A stretch of DNA of 64,000 nucleotides from Oscillospiraceae bacterium (GCA_902792905.1 CADBBH010000007.1:1-64000), one strand, 5' to 3'; shown: positions 19,501 through 27,581, counted from the first letter of the stretch. A program made the numbers and translations. The notes: a model not told the origin generated them from the letters alone.

Positions 19501-21862
19501 CTCTGCGTACGGTATCAACAAGAACGCGCTCAATAGAGTCGGTCTGGAATGCACCGCTCGAGTTCTTATCGAAAATCTTGAAGATATTCTCGAAGTTGAG
19601 GTCAACTATCGGATATACAAGATAATCGAAGATAAGTGATTTGACTACCTGAGTCTGACCTGCAATTTCACCGCTTATCCAGGGTCTGCTGTTTGCTTTG
19701 ATCGGAATAATTGAGTTGATAACCGTGTCGAGATCATTCCAGAGGCTGTTCTCGGTCGCGGAAGTAAGAAGCTGAGGATTGATACCGGCAAGGATATTAC
19801 CATACTGAGTATCTGTGTAGGTCTTGACTGCCCATTTAGCGATAGTAGCGGCTGTGGTGCCGTAATTACCGCCGTTTCCAAGATAACCTACAAGACCGGT
19901 ATTGTTGGTGGATCCGTTATTGATAAGGCCGGTACCCGTAGCATCGATATTGGTATCGAGCTCGGCATTAAGCTTATAAGCAGCAACATCCATAAGGATT
20001 GCGAGCGCCTTTTCAACCTTCTGCTGGTTGGTTGCGTTTGCGGGAACACTGTAAGTGAACTGCGGGATATCCTGGTATGCAAGCTGCTTGCAGGCCTCAA
20101 GGCCGACATCGGCTAAGGTCTCATATGATTCGTCAATCCACATTGTGTCAACATTGGCATTGATAACACTTCTGACAATATAAGCCATGAGCTGCTGATC
20201 GGACATACCGGCGACCTGAGCGGGAGTCTTATAAACATTCTTTTCGATAAGGAGATCAGAGAAGAACTCAGTCTCTGTTACCTGAAGAAGGAATCTGACA
20301 ACGCTGATGGCGTTTCCGGTAATCAGACTGTTGGGACCGTATTCCCAATCAAATGAATAGTGAAGGTTAGGGTCTTCCGAGCTTGTCCAGGTGAAAGTCA
20401 GGATGTCACCATCGCTGAGCTGCTGGTCAAGCACATAAGCTCCGCCGTTCAATTTGATGTCGGCTTTAAGAACATGAGGAAGAATCTGGGTGGCGTTTCT
20501 GTTGAGGTTCGGAATGAAGAGCTGCTCCTGATAACCCGCAAGAGAAACTCTCGGAACTTCGAAAGTATCAACATCGAATAGCTCGAAAATTCTGCTGTCG
20601 GTATTAAGCTCCTCTGGTTCGTCGCCCATATACATATAGTCGTAGTGCGGATTTCTGACTCTCTCGCCCGTTTCTTCATCATAGACGGGCTGGCCGTTTT
20701 CATCCTTTGCCCATTCTTCGGTCTTATCGGGATCGAAGGTGTAGCCGAGCTTCTCGCGAAGCCATCTCTTGGTGATTCTGTTAAGAACCGGAACAGCTAC
20801 GTTGTTGTATGCGTAGAGAAGAAGAGGCTCTACGAAATCGTAGGTAGCAATACCTGCTCCGTTGTTGGCAACACACATGTTGTAAACGTCAACTCTGGTG
20901 TAGGAAGCCTGAGGAGCAGCAGCGCCTTCCGAAACACGGATCGCATCGCCGAGAGTCTGGGTTACCCAGCGGTCGGGATGAACATATCCGTAATAGTCAT
21001 AAGCAGCCGTATTCGGCTCAGCATCGGTGACAAGAGCGCCGTTAGCGTTGCCTACATGGAATTCATACTCCGAGTAAACGACGTTCGATGTTGTGTTAGT
21101 CGGGGAATAGAAAAGCTCATCAAGCTTTTTCCACTCGCCGAGAACATAATGGTTGAGAACTTCCTGGAGAAGCTTCAGAGGACCGTTGGTGCCTGTGTAC
21201 TCTGCAGGAACTTCGCCTTTATGATCGAAATAGCTCCAGTCGTCTCCGCCGAAACCGGTAAGGCCGTAAAGAAGACCAACGACAAGTTCTCTGACATTGA
21301 ACTTATAGTCGGCGATGAAACCGTCAAGAGCACCGAGGCTGACAGTACCCATTACATACTTATAGAGTATGCCGGTTTCCTCTCTGCCGCCGGTATAATT
21401 GTACTCAGTACCTTTGAGCTGGCCGACGAGATCGAGAACGTCCCAGAGAACGTTGATGTCGCCGTTGGCTCTCTTTGTGTTTTTAATGGAGTGATCAACC
21501 GCGTCAACGATACCGGCAGCATCGCCGAGAAGGCCTGCGCCGAGAAGATTCTGCACAGCCGCGCTGGCAAGAAGATCGTTGATACTCTTGACCGTACCGT
21601 CGATGCTGGAAAGATTAAGTTTACCGATATAGATATCGAGATTAATCTGAGCTTCGGCGAGCATACGGTCAACTTCGTCCAGAGCCATTGATGCGTACTG
21701 ATCTACGGAGAAATTGGGGATGTCAACATCGTCGAAGCTGACATCGTTTGTGGTAAGGTCGTTGCCTTTGTACTTGTCATAGGCAGAACCTAATACCGAC
21801 ATGGAACCGAAGATCATTACAACAGCGAGGACCATTGAAAGAATGCGTAATGATTTTTTCAT
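16502..21862 (-). CDS. Giant secreted dockerin protein (1786 aa)
   Basis: Extracellular protein. The signal peptide is about residues 1-28 (ILSMVLAVVMIFGSMSVLGSA). The body is mostly unassigned. Residues about 60-850 are largely helical with repeated references to loops rich in Asn/Gly. About 900-1200 is beta-rich (TVTGLTPGQMLAITFEY resembles an Ig/DUF11-like strand pattern). About 1400-1680 contains helical FIVAR-like modules (YTQASYAAFLRAIKAGE and AAQAALEL). The C-terminus (about 1709-1775) is a canonical type I dockerin with two intact calcium loops, DIDGNGEINADD and DLSGDGNIDADD. No catalytic domain was recognised. The ATG follows an AAGGAGGT ribosome binding site. It is first in its unit, behind an approximately 220-nt GC-rich leader. 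The dockerin suggests attachment to a cohesin partner shared with the 2935-residue protein. Confidence 0.88.
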   Translation of the reverse strand: MKKSLRILSMVLAVVMIFGSMSVLGSAYDKYKGNDLTTNDVSFDDVDIPNFSVDQYASMALDEVDRMLAEAQINLDIYIGKLNLSSIDGTVKSINDLLASAAVQNLLGAGLLGDAAGIVDAVDHSIKNTKRANGDINVLWDVLDLVGQLKGTEYNYTGGREETGILYKYVMGTVSLGALDGFIADYKFNVRELVVGLLYGLTGFGGDDWSYFDHKGEVPAEYTGTNGPLKLLQEVLNHYVLGEWKKLDELFYSPTNTTSNVVYSEYEFHVGNANGALVTDAEPNTAAYDYYGYVHPDRWVTQTLGDAIRVSEGAAAPQASYTRVDVYNMCVANNGAGIATYDFVEPLLLYAYNNVAVPVLNRITKRWLREKLGYTFDPDKTEEWAKDENGQPVYDEETGERVRNPHYDYMYMGDEPEELNTDSRIFELFDVDTFEVPRVSLAGYQEQLFIPNLNRNATQILPHVLKADIKLNGGAYVLDQQLSDGDILTFTWTSSEDPNLHYSFDWEYGPNSLITGNAISVVRFLLQVTETEFFSDLLIEKNVYKTPAQVAGMSDQQLMAYIVRSVINANVDTMWIDESYETLADVGLEACKQLAYQDIPQFTYSVPANATNQQKVEKALAILMDVAAYKLNAELDTNIDATGTGLINNGSTNNTGLVGYLGNGGNYGTTAATIAKWAVKTYTDTQYGNILAGINPQLLTSATENSLWNDLDTVINSIIPIKANSRPWISGEIAGQTQVVKSLIFDYLVYPIVDLNFENIFKIFDKNSSGAFQTDSIERVLVDTVRRVFELLFPGVFKSGIVNIDSFLNNQNLAQMVSDLACTLSATCSYSGLANSGTISGRGKTIIEFGLPIVCMILGLSDTQEFKELENYAPNVFSAADGNTTAKFLIYNGSTGVNTAYKTASGQRVIDKLYTYKIKNAGASVVAGNGTVTLSGVPTDYQLAAGASKEVTVTGLTPGQMLAITFEYEILDETGTALKKPGTDTTATLTSKKYVYVGTTDQGDDEALLEYNFNGGTIQAPSDIYVSGGLSTINNFAFRYEDNKNNTSKDVTVSSVSVTAANGHNDWVARTDRQDIYTQTVAGKGGTYVFTPFKVADPAYHEAYKYQKDAEGKVIYDETTGLPEIIGVDTEALDAAKNEYYVPNGSYTITTVFSAPGATDVQITTRVHLYNDWGLSGLLNSAIAANRSSASLDSTGNGYLTDYNQAIEATAAFLLPPRSNGAGFDTWVNLTTGNNRNGNYNNKYAEFYAELYYQVERIRPHSAGSNAEDMWSTINGLYPYNYTRETASFDGTDAYYKEYLEYDATNYGYAKGKPYGMGQRNFLGHTYQAFKDAANYANDLIDRQLKYINGDPDTWADVPVAERAERVEAYNKAVEDARSNAISSVEAAYAIHRANLMYERLRELPIPAGANSKLEWAISEFGGITNFASYSVSSTAAYQKAVTFANGTYGESTSTPERINRAMNELIIAWKGLVEGADYSDLISAVSAAKAFITADARLNNKGIVNGNIAAEDRIDTLAGQQDVYTQASYAAFLRAIKAGERLIADQQAGNDLGVNDQYILDNAVTAIEAAQAALELKQGGGDDEPEEPSAVLLDEEGIYDIFGQAFTTGIGDCEYFPVIDSDILSNIADYSAIEEGDYADTPVDGVIYGLPEGFDDQTLTGIFNVENATITATEATEGFYGSGSLVIIKTIPTQDNPERIYKCYMAIYRGDIDGNGEINADDLAALIFFSSDIDGYYFDEENRYFRAAMDLSGDGNIDADDIMYMIYYMSLDIDFNQATGEPFQY

Positions 21863-21873
21863 AAACTACCTCC

Positions 21874-22059
21874 TTAGTTTTTAACCGGCAGATCCCGTTC
21901 TAACTCCTCCAGCCCTGACGGCTCTGGAACCGCCCGGGCGCTCGCCGCGACTGACCTCCCAAAATTTGCCAACGTCGTCGCCGCACTGTCGAGCACAGCT
22001 TTTGCAGTAAACCGGATTCTGCCTTTGCAGCTTTCGGTAAGAACCCCGTAAGGGGGCAC
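21874..22059 (-). CDS. Possible 61-codon leader ORF in GC-rich element
   Basis: A GTG-started frame (begins MPPYGVLTESCKGRI, ends DLPVKN) lies in the leader of the 1786-residue gene. Its TAA stop overlaps the downstream gene's ribosome binding site (CTAAGGAGG), 11 nt before the ATG. A weak AGGG site lies upstream of the GTG. The 21885-22085 stretch is markedly GC-richer than the flanking AT-rich DNA. This may be a coupled leader peptide, or a dispersed GC-rich repeat that happens to be open. No family was recognised. Confidence 0.35.
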   Translation of the reverse strand: MPPYGVLTESCKGRIRFTAKAVLDSAATTLANFGRSVAASARAVPEPSGLEELERDLPVKN

Positions 22060-22090
22060 TACGCCCTACAGCTGCCTTTCGGTCATACTT

Positions 22091-22120
22091 AATATAATAC
22101 AGATTTGCTTTTTAAGTCAA
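22091..22120 (-). promoter_or_regulatory. Promoter of the 1786/1896-residue unit
   Basis: On the minus strand, TTGACT (22115-22120) and TATATT (22091-22096) are separated by 18 nt. The -35 context TTGACTTAAA is identical to that of the promoter at 9727-9755. The implied start near 22084 gives an approximately 220-nt leader. Confidence 0.65.
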
Positions 22121-22430
22121 TAAAATTCAATTTCAAAAAATATTTTTGTAATTATTTACGATTTTTCCATATTCGATTTGGTGATAATTACCGCCCGAAA
22201 CCGCCCGATTTCCCCGAAAAAACGCGAAAATTTTATGTAAAGAATGTAAACTTTACCGATTTTTCAGACATTTCAGACCCGGTGTACGGAAGTTTTCAAT
22301 ACCTCCTGAACAGATGAAACCGGAATTTTCCGCGTGATTATCCTCTGAAGCTGCTGTATCCCTTGTAAAATAAGGATTTTCGGGTTTTCGGACGGCACTT
22401 ATTCGTTTTCTCCGGCGGCTTGCGGGAAAG
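22121..22430. other. Gene-free region between convergent/tandem units
   Basis: AT-rich to about 22190, then mixed composition. The only structure seen is a short hairpin, GTAAAG / CTTTAC, at 22237-22256. It belongs to the same TGTAAAG...CTTTACA family as hairpins at 10100 and 22450. No gene is supported. Confidence 0.5.
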
Positions 22431-22486
22431 AAAAAGCCCTCCGAAGCTGTGTAAAGTAATTTACTTTACAATTTGCATCGAAGGGC
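22425..22486 (-). terminator. Terminator after the GH36 gene, with nested palindrome
   Basis: On the minus strand the outer stem GCCCTTCGA / TCGGAGGGC (one G-U pair) is followed by TTTTTCTTTCCC. Its apical part contains a perfect 10-bp palindrome, TGTAAAGTAA / TTACTTTACA (22450-22470). It ends the Nudix-GH36 transcript about 90 nt after the stop. Confidence 0.82.
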
Positions 22487-22574
22487 GAGTTGACTTTTGA
22501 GGAGATTTTATTTTATAAAATAATATATCGCGAAAACCGACTTACCAAGTGGAAGGCTGTAAAGGTGTTTGCCA

Positions 22575-24755
22575 TTACAGCGTATGGAAGTAAATCTTGA
22601 AGGAATCGCCGTCATTATTGGAGTAATTTGTAAGAGAAATGCCGGCGTTCATCAGAAGAGCTCCCGAATAAACTTCGCCTGAGGTATCATCGACATAATA
22701 CTTTTCCGGATCGAGGCCTCTGAGTCTGAGGAAAAACGCGTTGTCGTGCGGCTTTCTCATCACGACGCTTGTCAACAGCGCCTCTTCCTTATCTTCGGAA
22801 ACAAACATCCATGCAACTCTGCGGTCATTCTCCCAGGGGGAAATCAGGCGGTAGAGATCGCCGCTGCGGATAAGGTCATAGTATTTATGGTATTCGCTGA
22901 CCTGCTCCTTGATAAGCTCAATGTCATCGGGGGTGAATGTGTTCGGGTCAAGCTCATATCCGAAAGTGCCCCAGAGGGCTACGTTTCCTTTGGTTTCAAA
23001 GCCCGCGCGCGTACTGGCGGAAACATGGGCGCCCATTACCGAGGCGGGATAGCAGAGCGAAGTGCCGAACTGGATATCTATGCGGTCAATCGGGTCGGTA
23101 TTGTCGCTGCACCATATCTGCGGTGAGAAATAGAGTGTGCCGGGATCGAATCTGCCGCCGCCGCTTGAGCAGTTTTCAAGCAGTAAGTCGGGAAAATCAA
23201 CGGTCAGCCGGTCCATAATCTCATATGTTCCGAGAATAAAGCGGTGGAATACCTCCTTCTGTCTCTCCGGAGGCAGCGCAGGAGAACCTGCTTCGGTGAT
23301 ACATCTGTTATAGTCCCATTTTACATAATCAATTTTGTTTTCACCGATGACTTTCTTCATCATTTCATAGATATAATCGCGGACTTCCTTGCGCGACCAG
23401 TCAAGAACATACTGCTGACGGGCAATGGACTTTTCTCTGCCGGGAACGTGAATGCACCAGTCGGGATGCTCTCTGTAAAGATTGCTGTCGTGCGACACCA
23501 TTTCGGGCTCATACCAGATACCGAATTTAATGCCGAGAGCGTTGATTCTAGCGATGAAATCCTTCAGCGGACCGCCGAGCTTTTCTTCGTTTACCTGCCA
23601 GTCGCCGAGCGACGATGTGTCATCATCCCTCTTCCCGAACCAGCCGTCATCCATAACGAGCATATCGATACCTATTTCCTTCGCTCTCTCAGCGAAGGTA
23701 ACGAGCTTGTCGCCCGTGAAATCCATACCCGTCGCTTCCCAGTTGTTTATTAGAAGCGGGCGCTTGATATGTGCCCATTTGCCCCGGATAAGATGATTCG
23801 TATAGAGTCTGTGGAAGATGCGGCTCATGCCCCCGAGACCGTCTGAACTGTAAACCATAACCGTTTCCGGCGAGGAAAACTCCTCTCCCGGTTCAAGATG
23901 CCAGCCGAATGCGTCGGGATTGATGCCCATAAGAACTCTGCTCGCTCCGTGAGCATCAACTTCCGCGCTGAACTCGAAGTTTCCGCTGTAAACCAGGTTG
24001 AAGCCGTATGCGTCGCCGTTTTCTTCGGTCGTGTTCCTGCCGACTATCGCGCCGAACGGGTTCTGCGCGTGGCTCGAACTGCCTCTTTTGCTTGAAACGC
24101 CCTGCTTTTTGCGCCCGAGCGGCGCTCTTTCAAATGTGCGTTCCTTCAGCCAGTCGCCGTAAAGGGTAATCATATCGAATTCGTTGGTGTTGAAATCCAC
24201 GCAGGAGCTGAATACTCTCTCTATATCGGCGGGTCTGTCGGAAGCATTGATAACCTTGACAAAGCGTGTCATTGCGCCGTAATTGTTGAAAACGGTATAA
24301 TACAGAATTGCCCTGATTCCCGTCACGGCATCCTCGGTGAGAATTTCAAGCGTGTCGGCATCGGAATCCGTATTCACATGGAGCGAGGGAAGACCGTCAA
24401 TGCGCGGCTTTCCGGGATAAATCTTATGGGAGACATAGCGCAGATCAGTCGCATTGTTGCCGTCGGCATTCCTGATTGAAAAAGCCGATGAACGGAAGTC
24501 GCCCGTTCCCTCACAGGGGTATTCAAAAGTGCACACATCCGGGGAAAAGCGTCTGTCTTCAATATTGATATTCTGCGGAGAAACCGAGCCGAACCAGTTC
24601 ATCAGAAACTTGTGATTCTTCAGATTTGTGTCGGGAATCTTCGCGCCGTAATAGAGATGAATCAGGTAATTCTGCTCATAAATCTCGATTATGTAGCTTG
24701 AGGTTGCTGTGTCGAGCTTGAAAATCTTTCTTTCGGAATCAAATGAAATTGGCAT
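22575..24755 (-). CDS. Alpha-galactosidase, glycoside hydrolase family 36
   Basis: Cytoplasmic enzyme that removes terminal alpha-1,6-linked galactose from raffinose, stachyose and melibiose-type sugars. The 726-residue length is usual for bacterial GH36. Beta-sandwich N-domain is residues about 1-320. The (beta/alpha)8 barrel starts around 330 with MVMDDGWFG and GIWYEPEM. The catalytic nucleophile is Asp481 in KWDYNR, and the acid/base is Asp551 in CSDNTDPIDR. No signal peptide, so the sugar must be imported; no transporter is adjacent. The start ATG overlaps the stop of the Nudix gene (TAATG), so the two are translationally coupled. It ends before a strong terminator. Family assignment is firm; exact oligosaccharide preference cannot be read from the sequence. 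Confidence 0.95.
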   Translation of the reverse strand: MPISFDSERKIFKLDTATSSYIIEIYEQNYLIHLYYGAKIPDTNLKNHKFLMNWFGSVSPQNINIEDRRFSPDVCTFEYPCEGTGDFRSSAFSIRNADGNNATDLRYVSHKIYPGKPRIDGLPSLHVNTDSDADTLEILTEDAVTGIRAILYYTVFNNYGAMTRFVKVINASDRPADIERVFSSCVDFNTNEFDMITLYGDWLKERTFERAPLGRKKQGVSSKRGSSSHAQNPFGAIVGRNTTEENGDAYGFNLVYSGNFEFSAEVDAHGASRVLMGINPDAFGWHLEPGEEFSSPETVMVYSSDGLGGMSRIFHRLYTNHLIRGKWAHIKRPLLINNWEATGMDFTGDKLVTFAERAKEIGIDMLVMDDGWFGKRDDDTSSLGDWQVNEEKLGGPLKDFIARINALGIKFGIWYEPEMVSHDSNLYREHPDWCIHVPGREKSIARQQYVLDWSRKEVRDYIYEMMKKVIGENKIDYVKWDYNRCITEAGSPALPPERQKEVFHRFILGTYEIMDRLTVDFPDLLLENCSSGGGRFDPGTLYFSPQIWCSDNTDPIDRIDIQFGTSLCYPASVMGAHVSASTRAGFETKGNVALWGTFGYELDPNTFTPDDIELIKEQVSEYHKYYDLIRSGDLYRLISPWENDRRVAWMFVSEDKEEALLTSVVMRKPHDNAFFLRLRGLDPEKYYVDDTSGEVYSGALLMNAGISLTNYSNNDGDSFKIYFHTL

Positions 24756-25153
24756 TATTCTGCCTCCTCACGGATTTTTTTGAGTATTGATTCATCTGCA
24801 GGACAAAAGTCATAGAACGGAATTTCGGCGGGCGTGATGAAGCGTATATCGTCGTGCTCAAGCTTCTGCGGCTCCGCTCCGTTTTTTATTGAGGCGTTGA
24901 AAACCGTCAGATGAATTGAAATATCGGGATAGATATGATCAACCTCTGCAAAAACATCGCCGACCTCTATTTCAACTCCGATTTCCTCTCTGCACTCACG
25001 GATCAGGGCTTCCTGCAGAGTTTCTCCGTTCTCCGCCTTCCCGCCGACGAATTCCCATTTCAGTCCTCTGGCTTTATCGGCCGGGCGACGGCATATCATG
25101 AATTTATCTCCGCGGCGGATAAGCGCCGCCGATACCTGAACCATAACTTTCAC
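24755..25153 (-). CDS. Nudix hydrolase (MutT/NudG-like)
   Basis: Hydrolyses nucleoside diphosphate-linked substrates. The 132 residues carry a full Nudix box at about 38-60, GKAENGETLQEALIRECREE then IGV. Overall it resembles MutT/NudG (8-oxo-dGTP or 5-hydroxy-CTP sanitising enzymes), including the N-terminal VSAALIRRGDKFMICRRP strand pattern. Two starts are possible: GTG at 25153, or ATG at 25144 (MVQVSAALI), which has AGGTGA close upstream. The sequence does not decide between them. It is promoter-proximal in a two-gene unit with the alpha-galactosidase. That pairing has no obvious metabolic logic. Substrate is unproven. Confidence 0.9.
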   Translation of the reverse strand: MKVMVQVSAALIRRGDKFMICRRPADKARGLKWEFVGGKAENGETLQEALIRECREEIGVEIEVGDVFAEVDHIYPDISIHLTVFNASIKNGAEPQKLEHDDIRFITPAEIPFYDFCPADESILKKIREEAE

Positions 25154-25172
25154 CTGCCTTCTCTCCTCTGTT

Positions 25173-25201
25173 ATTTTAGGAAATTACGGACAGATTGTCA
25201 A
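25173..25201 (-). promoter_or_regulatory. Promoter of the Nudix-GH36 unit
   Basis: On the minus strand, a perfect TTGACA (25196-25201), 17 nt, then TAAAAT (25173-25178), 20 bp upstream of the coding start. It is divergent from the threonine synthase promoter. Confidence 0.8.
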
Positions 25202-25244
25202 GAATTATTGCGAAGCGGCAGCATTTATTGTGAAAATTGTGTTG

Positions 25245-25273
25245 TTTACAAATTAAAAATTAAATGATATAAT
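25245..25273 (+). promoter_or_regulatory. Promoter of threonine synthase
   Basis: TTTACA (25245-25250), 17 nt, TATAAT (25268-25273); start near 25280. The predicted mRNA begins almost directly with a hairpin, GGGCGGA / TCCGCCC (25287-25306), flanked by TTTCGG...CCGAAA. The ribosome binding site GAAAGGA follows at about 25311. No leader peptide or T-box was recognised. Confidence 0.8.
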
Positions 25274-25325
25274 ATCGGCAGATTTCGGGCGGATTATCCT
25301 CCGCCCTGCCGAAAGGACTTTATCT

Positions 25326-26810
25326 ATGAAATATCGCAGCACCAGAGACAGCAGCGTCTCGATCACCTCATCCGAGGCAATCACAAAGGGAATCTCCGCA
25401 GACGGCGGGCTTTTCGTTCCGGAGAAAATACCCTCCCTCACTCTTGACGACATAAACGCTCTCGTCAGCGAAAGCTACATAAACAGAGCAAAGAATATCC
25501 TCGGCCGTTTTCTGACGGATTTCACAGCCAAAGAGCTTGATTCCTGTGTCACGGGTGCCTACGGCGAACGGTTTTCCGATAAAAAAATTGCTCCCGTAGT
25601 CGAAATAAAAGACGGAATGAATATTCTCGAGCTCTTCAAGGGCCCGACCTGCGCATTTAAGGATATGGCGCTTCAGATACTCCCCCGCCTTCTGACAGTC
25701 GCGAGCAACAAAGTTGCGCACGGCACGAAGATTGTAATCCTCGTCGCCACCTCGGGCGACACGGGCAAAGCCGCTCTCGAGGGCTTCAGGGATGTTGAGA
25801 ATACGCAGATTCTCGTGTTTTATCCGAGCGACGGCGTCAGCCCGATGCAGAAGCTTCAGATGTGCACCCAGGAGGGCGAGAATGTTGCGGTATCGGCAAT
25901 CAGAGGCAATTTTGACGATGCGCAGACAGGCGTAAAGCAGATATTCACCGATGATTCGATTATCGCGAAACTCGCCGAAAACAATATGGCTTTCTCCTCG
26001 GCGAATTCAATCAACTGGGGCCGCCTCGCTCCGCAGATTGTTTATTATATTTCCGCCTACTGCGACCTTATTGAACAGGGAAAGATTAATTGCGGGGATA
26101 AAATCAATATCACCGTTCCGACAGGCAATTTCGGCAATATTCTCGCGGCATACTATGCAAAAGAGATGGGTCTGCCCGTCAATAAATTGATCTGCGCGTC
26201 AAATTCAAATTCGGTGCTGACCGATTTCCTCACCACCGGCACTTATGACAGAAACCGTAAATTCTATACGACCATCTCCCCCTCCATGGATATTCTGATT
26301 TCATCAAACCTTGAGCGCCTTCTCTATTCGGTTGCAGGAACCAAAAAGGTTAAAGAATGGATGCAAAATCTCAAAAATACGGGTAAATATACTGTCGATG
26401 CCGATACGTTCGCAAAAATCAGCGAAGTATTTGAGGCAGGCTTCTGCGATGACGACGCCACCAAGGCAACCATCGCGAAAACTTTCAGAGAAAACAACTA
26501 TCTCTGCGATACGCATACAGCCGTTGCCGTAACGGTTTATGAATCTTACAGGGAAAGAACCGGCGACAGCACGCCGACCGTCATCGCCTCCACTGCGAGC
26601 CCCTTCAAATTCTGCAGAGCTGTGCTCGAAGCGGTTGAAGGCAAAGCAAGCAATCTCGACGAATTCGATATGGTAGGCCGTCTCGCGGAGATAACGGGCG
26701 CCGAGTGCCCCGCTCCGCTCGCAAATCTGCGCGATAAGCAGGTCAGGTTCACCGGCTGCTGCGAAAAAGAGAATATGGCCGGTGTCGTATTCGATATGCT
26801 CGGAATCTGA
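25326..26810 (+). CDS. thrC: Threonine synthase
   Basis: PLP enzyme converting O-phospho-L-homoserine to L-threonine, the last step of threonine biosynthesis, in the cytoplasm. It has 494 residues, the length of the long (yeast/E. coli-type) class. The N-terminal MKYRSTRDSS and ADGGLFVPE pattern is typical. The PLP-binding lysine is Lys112 in GPTCAFKDMALQ, and TSGDTGKAA and TGNFGN bind the cofactor phosphate. It starts at ATG 25326 with GAAAGGA upstream. The metallophosphoesterase gene follows 8 nt after the stop and probably shares the transcript. Confidence 0.96.
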   Translation: MKYRSTRDSSVSITSSEAITKGISADGGLFVPEKIPSLTLDDINALVSESYINRAKNILGRFLTDFTAKELDSCVTGAYGERFSDKKIAPVVEIKDGMNILELFKGPTCAFKDMALQILPRLLTVASNKVAHGTKIVILVATSGDTGKAALEGFRDVENTQILVFYPSDGVSPMQKLQMCTQEGENVAVSAIRGNFDDAQTGVKQIFTDDSIIAKLAENNMAFSSANSINWGRLAPQIVYYISAYCDLIEQGKINCGDKINITVPTGNFGNILAAYYAKEMGLPVNKLICASNSNSVLTDFLTTGTYDRNRKFYTTISPSMDILISSNLERLLYSVAGTKKVKEWMQNLKNTGKYTVDADTFAKISEVFEAGFCDDDATKATIAKTFRENNYLCDTHTAVAVTVYESYRERTGDSTPTVIASTASPFKFCRAVLEAVEGKASNLDEFDMVGRLAEITGAECPAPLANLRDKQVRFTGCCEKENMAGVVFDMLGI

Positions 26811-26818
26811 GGTGAACT

Positions 26819-27514
26819 ATGGCGCTCTATGTAATAGGCGACCCACATCTGTCGATTTCGACAGGCAAAAAAATGGATATTTTCGGCGGCTGGGAGGATT
26901 ACGAACATCGCCTTGAAAAAAACTGGAATGCGCTTGTTGACCCGCAGGATACGGTAGTCCTCGCCGGCGACATCTCATGGTGTATGGATATGGAGCAGGG
27001 GCTTGAAGATTTCAGATTTCTCGATAATCTGCCGGGCAGGAAGATTATTCTCAAGGGAAATCACGACTACTGGTGGGCCACCAAAAAGAAGGCGGATGAA
27101 TTTTTCGCAAAGCATTCGCTGGATTCCCTTCATATTCTTCACAACAACGCTTATGAATGCGGCGGAATCGCCGTGTGCGGCACACGGGGCTGGTTCTTTG
27201 ACGCGGAAGCGGACGCAGATAAAAAGATTGTTCTGCGCGAGGCGGGACGTCTCAGGATGTCAATCGCCGAAGCTAAAAAAACGGGCAAAGAACCGGTGGT
27301 ATTTCTCCACTATCCGCCGGTAACGCAGGATAACAAGTGCGATGAAATCTATGATGTTCTTGTTGAAGAAGGTATCCGCCGCTGCTATTACGGCCACCTT
27401 CACTCCTATTCTCACCAGACCGCTTTCTGCGGCGTTAGCGACGGGATTGAGTTTCATCTGATTTCCGCAGATTACCTTAAGTTCATTCCCCTTCACATAC
27501 CCGAAAAATTTTAG
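26819..27514 (+). CDS. Calcineurin-like metallophosphoesterase
   Basis: A 231-residue cytoplasmic phosphoesterase with the complete two-metal motif set: GDPHLS (residues 7-12), GDISWC (about 45-50), GNHDYWW (about 77-83), HYPP (about 164) and GHLHS (about 193). The family hydrolyses phosphomono- or diesters; the substrate of this clostridial subgroup is not established. It follows thrC by 8 nt and is probably co-transcribed. The tig promoter begins right at its 3' end. Confidence 0.9.
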   Translation: MALYVIGDPHLSISTGKKMDIFGGWEDYEHRLEKNWNALVDPQDTVVLAGDISWCMDMEQGLEDFRFLDNLPGRKIILKGNHDYWWATKKKADEFFAKHSLDSLHILHNNAYECGGIAVCGTRGWFFDAEADADKKIVLREAGRLRMSIAEAKKTGKEPVVFLHYPPVTQDNKCDEIYDVLVEEGIRRCYYGHLHSYSHQTAFCGVSDGIEFHLISADYLKFIPLHIPEKF

Positions 27515-27515
27515 G

Positions 27516-27544
27516 TTGAAATCAGCCGACCTATTTGATATAAT
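27516..27544 (+). promoter_or_regulatory. Promoter of tig (and tig-clpP-clpX)
   Basis: TTGAAA (27516-27521), 17 nt, TATAAT (27539-27544), then a short leader and GGAAGGAAG ahead of the tig ATG. No CIRCE or CtsR-type operator was recognised around it. Confidence 0.8.
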
Positions 27545-27581
27545 TTAACAGTTAAAAATAATATCCGGAAGGAAGTTCAAA

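Noticed and set aside
20645-21691. 348-codon open frame on the plus strand inside the 1786-residue gene
   Set aside because: Antisense shadow of the secreted-protein gene; no ribosome binding site, no promoter, and composition follows the coding strand's codon bias.
21863-22085. Known riboswitch (c-di-GMP, cobalamin or similar) in the leader of the 1786-residue gene
   Set aside because: No consensus core of these classes could be matched by eye; described instead as a GC-rich leader with a possible ORF.
27430-27450. GTTAGCGACG string resembling the operator half-site
   Set aside because: Only one half-site, inside the metallophosphoesterase coding sequence, without the second arm.
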